Below, piece by piece: positions 6,693 through 11,423 of a stretch of 11,423 bases of DNA. The translations under genes were made by a program, and so were the position numbers. Positions within the stretch are counted from its first letter, which is position 1, and every line of letters begins with the position of its first letter. Source of the stretch: CAYQPF01 sp964419225 (GTDB lineage: Bacteria; Cloacimonadota; Cloacimonadia; Cloacimonadales; CAYQPF01); contig CAYQPF010000155.1 in NCBI GenBank assembly GCA_964419225.1, positions 1-11,423 on the forward strand. Reading direction: 5' to 3'. The notes below the pieces were generated by a model. The model was given only the letters and a program-made list of their open reading frames with translations, did not search any database and was not told the origin of the DNA.

Positions 6693-8096
6693 ATGAAAAT
6701 AACAGTACTCAATGGAAGCCCCAAGGTTGATTCTCAAAGTGTTACAATGCAATATATTAAGTTCCTGCAAAAAAAATATCCTTCTGTGGATTTCAAGATT
6801 TTGAATATTGGTCAGAAATCAGCCTTATTAGAAAAAAACGCAACTCAGTTTGAAGAAGTAATACAAGAAATTGCAAATTCAGATGGAGTAATTTGGGCAT
6901 TCCCTCTTTATTACTTACTTGTTGCATCTCAAATGAAAAGGTTTATTGAATTGATTTTCAGCAGAAAAGCCGAAAAAGCCTTCATCTCTAAACCTGCAGC
7001 AATACTGGCAACCTCGATCCACTTCTTCGATAATCTGGCTATCAATTACATGCATGAGATCTCTGATGATCTGCAAATGAATTACTTTGACAGCTTTTCA
7101 GCCAGTATGTTTGATTTAACTCTGGAAAAAGAACGCAAGCGTCTGACTGATTTTGGTCGCAACTTTCTCGATTTCATTAAAAAGGGTACTAAAACAAACC
7201 CGATCAACTATCCAATAGTTAAGCCTAATACTTCGTTCAATCTTGCTGAAGCACCTGCAGGAAATGCTATCACGAATAAATCCATCCTAATCCTAACTGA
7301 TGCCCGGGAAGAAGATTCCAATTTGCAAAATATGACACGATATTTAAACCATAAATTGGGTAATTCTGCCAAAATTATCAATCTTAATGAAGTAGATATC
7401 AAAGGCGGGTGTTTAGGTTGTATCAGATGTGCACATGATTTTACCTGTGTTTATAAAGACGGAATCGAAGAGCTATACAAGAATCAGGTAATGAAAGCAG
7501 ATATCATTATTTTTGCAGGCTCAGTCAAAGACAGATATTTATCCTGGAAGTGGAAACAATTCTTTGATAGGTCATTTGGTTGTACAAACCATACTCCTTC
7601 CCTAACTGGAAAACAGCTTGGGATGCTGATTTCCGGTCCTTTCCGGCAAATGCACAATTTAAGAACACTCTTCGAGAGTTATACAGAAGTGCAGGGGTTA
7701 AATTTAGTCAGTATTGTTTCAGATGATTATCCCGAAGCATCTGACATTGAAAATGCTCTTTCAAATCTTGCCGACTCACTGATCAGAATGTCTGAGCAAA
7801 GCTATGTTAAAGGTAAGACTTTTTTAGGAGTTGGTTCTCTAAAGATCTTCAGGGACGATATCTATTCTACCTTAAGGTACCCCTTCACCAAAGATTTTGA
7901 GAATTATAAAAAGCTGGGAATGTTTGATTTTCCCCAGAAGCAGCATAAATACATCATCATAAACACTGTATTAAGTTTTTTAGCGAAATTTCCTGCAATC
8001 AGAAAAAATCTTGATGCCAAAGGAATGGAAATAGGCATTATCCAACCATTCCAAAAAGTAATTCAGGCTACAGAGGCTGTAAAGTATGACAGATAA
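6693..8096 (+). CDS. Fused double flavodoxin-fold oxidoreductase with Isf-type cysteine motif
   Basis: I place the start at ATG 6693 (467 residues) because AAGGAG (6681-6686) lies 6 nt upstream and family similarity begins at once (MKITVLNGSPK). The same frame runs open upstream to 6387 through the promoter and is not used. Domain 1 (about 1-165) is an NAD(P)H-dependent FMN-reductase/flavodoxin fold: phosphate loop NGSPKVDSQSVT (7-18) and WAFPLYYLLVASQMKRFIEL (69-88) in the flavin-contact region. Domain 2 (about 195-350) repeats the fold. It carries C240, C243, C246 and C252, the compact CX2CX2CX5C pattern of iron-sulfur flavoproteins, so a [4Fe-4S] cluster is likely. Its own phosphate loop (LTDAREEDSN) and PVY motif (replaced by VKD) look degenerate. 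The last 115 residues are unassigned. It is probably a cytosolic redox enzyme; the substrate is unknown. The gene overlaps the regulator gene by 11 nt. Confidence 0.85.
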   Translation: MKITVLNGSPKVDSQSVTMQYIKFLQKKYPSVDFKILNIGQKSALLEKNATQFEEVIQEIANSDGVIWAFPLYYLLVASQMKRFIELIFSRKAEKAFISKPAAILATSIHFFDNLAINYMHEISDDLQMNYFDSFSASMFDLTLEKERKRLTDFGRNFLDFIKKGTKTNPINYPIVKPNTSFNLAEAPAGNAITNKSILILTDAREEDSNLQNMTRYLNHKLGNSAKIINLNEVDIKGGCLGCIRCAHDFTCVYKDGIEELYKNQVMKADIIIFAGSVKDRYLSWKWKQFFDRSFGCTNHTPSLTGKQLGMLISGPFRQMHNLRTLFESYTEVQGLNLVSIVSDDYPEASDIENALSNLADSLIRMSEQSYVKGKTFLGVGSLKIFRDDIYSTLRYPFTKDFENYKKLGMFDFPQKQHKYIIINTVLSFLAKFPAIRKNLDAKGMEIGIIQPFQKVIQATEAVKYDR

Positions 8097-8760
8097 GCCC
8101 AAAAAAAATGAAACCAGAAATAAGATCATCAAGACAGCTCTTCAACTGTTTAATGAACGGGGAACTGAATCAATTTCCACTGTTCATATCTTGAAGGAGA
8201 TGGGGATAAGTCCGGGAAATTTGTACTACTATTTCAAGAACAAAGAAGAAATTATCCGGGAAATCTATGAGTTAATGATCCAGGATTACCAAAATAACTG
8301 GGATTTTTCCTCAATCGATAATCCCGATTTTAATATTTTTGCTAAGATTATAGGCAACCTGAGGATTTTCTTCAAATATCGTTTTATCATGAATAGTATG
8401 GTTACCCTGAGTAATAATGATGAAATACTTAAGCAGCGTGCTTTTGAAATTAAAGCCATCAGGCAGGCAGAATTGACTGAGTATTTTCTGGAAATGGAAA
8501 ACAGGGGAATCATGGACTTTGGTCATGACAAAGACAAAGTAAAAAAAATTGTCAGCGTTCTTTGGTTTGTGGGAGAATTTTGGTTAATGAAAAAGGAATT
8601 GAATAACGAAAAGATTGAGGAGTTAACCCGGGAAATTGAACTGGAATATCTGGATATAAATACATTACTAATCGAAAAATATCTGATTCCTGAGAACATA
8701 GTGCACTTTTTCAAACGAAAGGAAGAATACCTGAATCAGGGGGACGGTGTTAGGGATTAG
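8086..8760 (+). CDS. TetR/AcrR-family transcriptional regulator
   Basis: The 224-residue product has a typical TetR N-terminal DNA-binding domain: NKIIKTALQLFNERG (12-26), then a helix-turn-helix (about 28-50) ending ISPGNLYYYFKNKEEI, the family signature. The C-terminal part (about 75-215) is helical and would form the ligand/dimer domain. It resembles the C-terminal type of TetR proteins with long helices and an FVGEFW segment (155-160). Its ATG lies inside the end of the flavoprotein gene (ATGACAGATAA), with AGAGG at 8072-8076, so the two are translationally coupled. It most likely represses its own operon through the two TAGAA-N6-TTCTA dyads upstream of 6693. The ligand is unknown and might be a substrate or product of the flavoprotein. 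Confidence 0.92.
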   Translation: MTDKPKKNETRNKIIKTALQLFNERGTESISTVHILKEMGISPGNLYYYFKNKEEIIREIYELMIQDYQNNWDFSSIDNPDFNIFAKIIGNLRIFFKYRFIMNSMVTLSNNDEILKQRAFEIKAIRQAELTEYFLEMENRGIMDFGHDKDKVKKIVSVLWFVGEFWLMKKELNNEKIEELTREIELEYLDINTLLIEKYLIPENIVHFFKRKEEYLNQGDGVRD

Positions 8761-8818
8761 GTCTTAGAACCTTACGGCTAGAATTCTTTCATTTTTGGGC
8801 AGAATATTAAAAGTCAAA
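8761..8818. other. Short spacer after the operon
   Basis: I see no hairpin with a T-run, so the operon has no recognisable terminator before the repeat cluster that follows. Confidence 0.35.
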
Positions 8819-8860
8819 ATGGACTGTATGGACTAAATGGACTATATGGACACAATGGAC
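8819..8860. repeat. 9-bp tandem array (ATGGACTAW)
   Basis: Five copies with exact 9-bp spacing, four full and one partial: ATGGACTGT, ATGGACTAA, ATGGACTAT, ATGGACACA, then ATGGAC. The invariant core is ATGGAC. The last base is also the first base of the adjoining hairpin element. Confidence 0.8.
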
Positions 8861-8888
8861 GGGAGATTGGGCAGCTTGCCCAATTAAA
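8860..8888 (+). repeat. REP-like hairpin element, copy 1
   Basis: CGGGAG leads into a perfect hairpin ATTGGGCA-GCT-TGCCCAAT (8866-8884), followed by TAAA. It is the inverse partner of 8938-8966 and forms with it a BIME-like pair around a 49-bp centre. The GGGAG foot recalls the short 5' tag of REP elements. Confidence 0.65.
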
Positions 8889-8937
8889 AGTGTTGGTTTT
8901 TGAATGGATATGTGATAAAGCTGTGGTTAAACTTGGC

Positions 8938-8966
8938 TTTAAATGGGCGAGCCGCCCATTCTCCCG
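8938..8966 (-). repeat. REP-like hairpin element, copy 2 (inverted)
   Basis: Read on the minus strand it is the same 29-bp element as copy 1: CGGGAG, hairpin AATGGGCG-GCT-CGCCCATT, TAAA. The 25 of 29 identical bases include the tag, loop and tail. The four differing bases are two complete base pairs of the stem. Confidence 0.65.
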
Positions 8967-9207
8967 GTGAAGAGGAAGCTCAAAAGCTTGAATTGTTTCA
9001 GAATTGTAAAATACATCATGAACACCAAGGATGAAGAGGGTAGTATGATAGCTATGAGTTAATAGTGATGAGTCATGATTACTCCAAGTGGCACTGTGAG
9101 AATTATTCCCCCTCTGAGATCTCTTTTCTCTCCACGGGCTCTGCAGCTTTACATGAGATTATTCCAGAAAGCGTTCTCTTAGCTCCTCAATAATTACGAT
9201 TTATTTG
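8967..9207. other. Spacer with degenerate ATGA-rich short repeats
   Basis: I see no gene. Positions about 9041-9080 hold a loose 7-8 bp array (TATGATAG, CTATGAGT, TAATAGTG, ATGAGTC, ATGATTA). A GAGATCTC palindrome lies near 9115. The remainder is featureless. Confidence 0.35.
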
Positions 9208-9235
9208 TTGACTAAAAAGTTACTAAGATTAAATA
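9208..9235 (+). promoter_or_regulatory. Candidate promoter of the LVIVD-repeat gene
   Basis: TTGACT (9208-9213) is followed after 16 nt by TAAATA (9230-9235), about 30 nt before the ATG. The -35 is good and the -10 weak. Confidence 0.35.
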
Positions 9236-9266
9236 GATTCATCCTTAAGGAAACTTTGGAGGAAGT

Positions 9267-11423
9267 ATGAAAAAGAATTATTGTTTATTAATGCTCTTGC
9301 TAGTGATTTCCATAACTTATTTAACCGGTCAGGAAAGCAATAATATTACACGTGTAAGTCAGGTATTAGATTTTTGGGGAAACTGCACGGATATGGAGCT
9401 TGTAGGAAACTATGTTTATATTGCAGATAGCTATACCGGACTCCGGATAATAGATGTATCAGACCCGCTTTCACCTCAAAAAATAAGCCTCCTCTATCTT
9501 GATTACACCAAAAAAATAGCAGTTTCGGGAAACTATGCTTTCCTGGGTACTATAAACAACGGAATGCACATCGTTGATATAACCAATCCCTTAGCACCTT
9601 TATTGGCTGCATCTATTCCATTCTCCGGAGAAATAACAGGAATCGAAATCTTACAAAATTATGTATATTTGACAGTCAAAGATTATGGTTTAAGGATTTA
9701 TAACCTTCAGAACCCGTTATCTCCTGCTGAAATATCAAGTCTTCCCTTACCCGGCATAACCAATAACCTGACTATTCAGAATGGCTCAGCTTATTTAGCT
9801 CAACAGGAAGGAATGAGTATAGTCAACATAGCAAATCCGGCTAATCCTCAGTTAACCGGATCTTATACCGAGGAAGATTCTGTAACGAGTATAACTGTAG
9901 CTGGCAATTATGCTTATCTGGTTACAGGTAATAATAAAATGAAAATAGTAAATCTCAGCACTCCCAATTCTCCCCAGGGTTCCGGAAGTTATTCTCTGGA
10001 TAATAATTTACAGAAAGTATTAGTCCGGAATAATCAGGCGATCTTGTTGGGAGATTACAATGATTTAACTGTAATTAATATCGAAAACAGCATGAATCCG
10101 GAATTCATCACCTCCTACTCTATGATAGGAGGTCATGAGCTATGTTTACGGGATACTCTCATTTATATTGTGTCATACGGTCAGATAATTAGAATTCTTG
10201 GTGCCTCAGATTGGGCCAGCATAACAGAGTTATCCGGTATTTATGCCCCGGGTGGTGCAACTACTGTAACCTTTACTGATAATTATGCTTATGTTTCCTG
10301 CTTATGGGATGGTTTTTATGTTATCAATATCTCTGACCCGGCTAATCCTTTAATAGCCGGACATTTTGACACCAATGCTGAAGCTTTGTGGACAGCAGTA
10401 AAGGATAATATTGCTTACGTTGCCAATTCCAGCGAAGGTTTGAAAATAGTTGATATCTCTGATCTGGAGAACATGCATGAAATCAGCTTTTATGATGTTG
10501 GTGCGGACAGAGTTGTTAGAGTAACAATCAAAGATAACTTTGCTTATCTGATTTATAGTCCAAGCCATATCTCTCCAAATCTTTTTATGCAGATTCTGGA
10601 CATTACCAACCCGGAAAGTCCTCAATTAGTATATTCAGATACCAGTAATGTTATGTGTAATATTTCAAATATCTTTTTTGTAGGAAATTATGCTTTCATT
10701 GGAGCTAAAAACGGATTATTTGCTGTCGATATAACCAACCCTGCTGAGCCACAGATCGTAGATTCTTATCCTTTAACAATGGGAGGAAAGTTTTCTTTGT
10801 GTGGTAATTATGCATTCATCTACAGTAATACAAGTACTCTCTGCAATATCATAGATATTTCTAATCCTAATGATCTGCATCTGGATGGCAGTTATGATTT
10901 CGGGGATAACTCCTACAATGCGATGTACCCTGATGACGGATTTTTAACCATCTGGCAAAATAACTCCGGTCTTAAAGTATTCAATTATGATGATGTTTCA
11001 AATATCTATGAAACTGGCTTCTATAACAGCACCTCAAGCTTAGTCACAGGACTGAAAGTAAGAAATAATATGGCTTATGTAGCAGAAGGATACTGTTTGG
11101 GAATTTATGCTATTTCTGAAGCGTATGCCAACACAGATCCAGAACAAATAAACTCCCAATCCTCAACTCTTCTGCAGAATTATCCAAATCCTTTTAATCC
11201 GGAAACAACTCTTTCTTTCAGTATTCCACAAGATGGCAAAGTAGAATTATCCATTTATAACATCAAAGGACAGAAAGTAGATAATTTGGTTAATAGTAGA
11301 ATGGAAAAAGGTAATCATAAAGTAGTATGGAGTGGAAAAGACTCTAATAACAATTCCGTTTCATCCGGAGTTTATTTCTCCAAATTAACTACAGGCGGTA
11401 AGACCCAAGTAAAGAAAATGTTA
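9267..11423 (+). CDS. Secreted LVIVD-repeat beta-propeller protein with C-terminal sorting domain (last codons missing)
   Basis: ATG 9267 follows a strong GGAGGA (9258-9263); 719 codons are visible without a stop. Residues 1-21 form a signal peptide (KKNYCLLMLLLVISITYLTG). About 14 repeats of roughly 42-45 residues follow (about 40-620), each of the form GNYAYV...GL.IVDISNP..P, the LVIVD repeat that builds beta-propellers. Examples are GNYVYIADSYTGLRIIDVSD and GNYAFIGAKNGLFAVDITNP. Several repeats are eroded (DNLTVIN and NSGLKVFNYD types). Residues 638-719 start NYPNPFNPETT and end KKML: the same FlgD-like/type-A sorting domain as the protein encoded at 4302. By comparison with that gene (ends KKMLLMK), probably only three residues and the stop lie beyond the edge. 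The protein is probably secreted or surface-attached and non-enzymatic, possibly a binding scaffold; its function is unknown. It has its own promoter candidate and is not clearly in an operon. Confidence 0.9.
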   Translation, partial: MKKNYCLLMLLLVISITYLTGQESNNITRVSQVLDFWGNCTDMELVGNYVYIADSYTGLRIIDVSDPLSPQKISLLYLDYTKKIAVSGNYAFLGTINNGMHIVDITNPLAPLLAASIPFSGEITGIEILQNYVYLTVKDYGLRIYNLQNPLSPAEISSLPLPGITNNLTIQNGSAYLAQQEGMSIVNIANPANPQLTGSYTEEDSVTSITVAGNYAYLVTGNNKMKIVNLSTPNSPQGSGSYSLDNNLQKVLVRNNQAILLGDYNDLTVINIENSMNPEFITSYSMIGGHELCLRDTLIYIVSYGQIIRILGASDWASITELSGIYAPGGATTVTFTDNYAYVSCLWDGFYVINISDPANPLIAGHFDTNAEALWTAVKDNIAYVANSSEGLKIVDISDLENMHEISFYDVGADRVVRVTIKDNFAYLIYSPSHISPNLFMQILDITNPESPQLVYSDTSNVMCNISNIFFVGNYAFIGAKNGLFAVDITNPAEPQIVDSYPLTMGGKFSLCGNYAFIYSNTSTLCNIIDISNPNDLHLDGSYDFGDNSYNAMYPDDGFLTIWQNNSGLKVFNYDDVSNIYETGFYNSTSSLVTGLKVRNNMAYVAEGYCLGIYAISEAYANTDPEQINSQSSTLLQNYPNPFNPETTLSFSIPQDGKVELSIYNIKGQKVDNLVNSRMEKGNHKVVWSGKDSNNNSVSSGVYFSKLTTGGKTQVKKML
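11178..11423 (+). repeat. Sorting-domain coding repeat (partner of 5574-5819)
   Basis: It matches 5574-5819 without any gap at a constant offset of 5604. The 82 aligned residues share 71 identities, while the upstream parts of the two proteins are unrelated. Over the last 158 bp (11265-11422 against 5661-5818) I count 12 base differences. Confidence 0.85.

Noticed and set aside
6228..8080. Identical 15-mer GGCTACAGAGGCTGT at 6228-6242 and 8066-8080
   Set aside because: The second copy is coding sequence of the flavoprotein's last residues, and the match does not extend. Chance is plausible, though a shared origin cannot be excluded.
7208..8714. Minus-strand open frames within the flavoprotein and tetR genes
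   Set aside because: They lie opposite strongly supported plus-strand genes and show no ribosome sites or motifs.
8911..8916. cAMP-receptor (CRP-type) binding sites as partners of the cyclase
   Set aside because: TGTGA occurs, but no partner TCACA at 6-bp spacing was seen near any promoter.
10350..10625. 91-codon minus-strand open frame
   Set aside because: It is antisense to the LVIVD-repeat gene, whose repeat pattern runs through it.

Overview
The window looks like AT-rich chromosomal DNA from an uncultured bacterium of the Bacteroidetes/FCB neighbourhood. My best guess is a Cloacimonadota-type genome. The guess rests on two secreted proteins ending in a 'NPFNPETT' type-A C-terminal sorting/FlgD-like domain, an AT-rich composition, and gene spacers full of short degenerate tandem arrays and hairpins. 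No rRNA, tRNA, CRISPR array or intact transposase is visible, so the taxonomic call is inference.

Region 1 (1-3519, minus strand) is one long open frame, cut by the left edge, of at least 1173 codons. It encodes a protein built like mammalian soluble adenylyl cyclase: two cyclase homology domains, an AAA/STAND-type ATPase, then TPR repeats. The first cyclase domain keeps both metal-binding aspartates, and the second is degenerate in the way the sAC C2 domain is. A promoter candidate and a dyad precede it. Region 2 (3520-4301) is a divergent spacer with micro-tandem arrays, a REP-like hairpin and a long-spaced direct repeat.

Region 3 (4302-5831, plus strand) is a secreted protein with a C-terminal sorting domain. 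It is followed by a 14-bp perfect hairpin closed by a GAGA loop. Region 4 (5832-6692) is a long spacer with dyads, a dispersed-repeat-like segment and a possible remnant of a small inverted-repeat element. Region 5 (6693-8760, plus strand) is a two-gene operon: a fused double flavodoxin-fold protein with a compact four-cysteine [4Fe-4S]-type motif, overlapping by 11 nt a TetR-family regulator. A good sigma-70-like promoter precedes it, with two copies of the dyad TAGAA-N6-TTCTA, one upstream of the -35 and one over the -10. I read these as operators for the TetR protein.

Region 6 (8761-9266) is a spacer holding a five-unit 9-bp array. An inverted pair of 29-bp REP-like hairpin elements abuts it, and all four differences between the two copies are compensatory base-pair changes. 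Region 7 (9267-11423, plus strand) is a second secreted protein. It is made of about 14 LVIVD-type beta-propeller repeats and ends in a sorting domain almost identical to that of region 3. The right edge removes only its last few codons.

The genes do not form one pathway. There is a signalling protein (cAMP), two independent surface or secreted proteins sharing one export tag, and a self-regulated redox operon. The most unusual items are the bacterial sAC-architecture cyclase with its bicarbonate-site residues replaced, the paired operators, the domain-split double flavoprotein and the covarying inverted hairpins.
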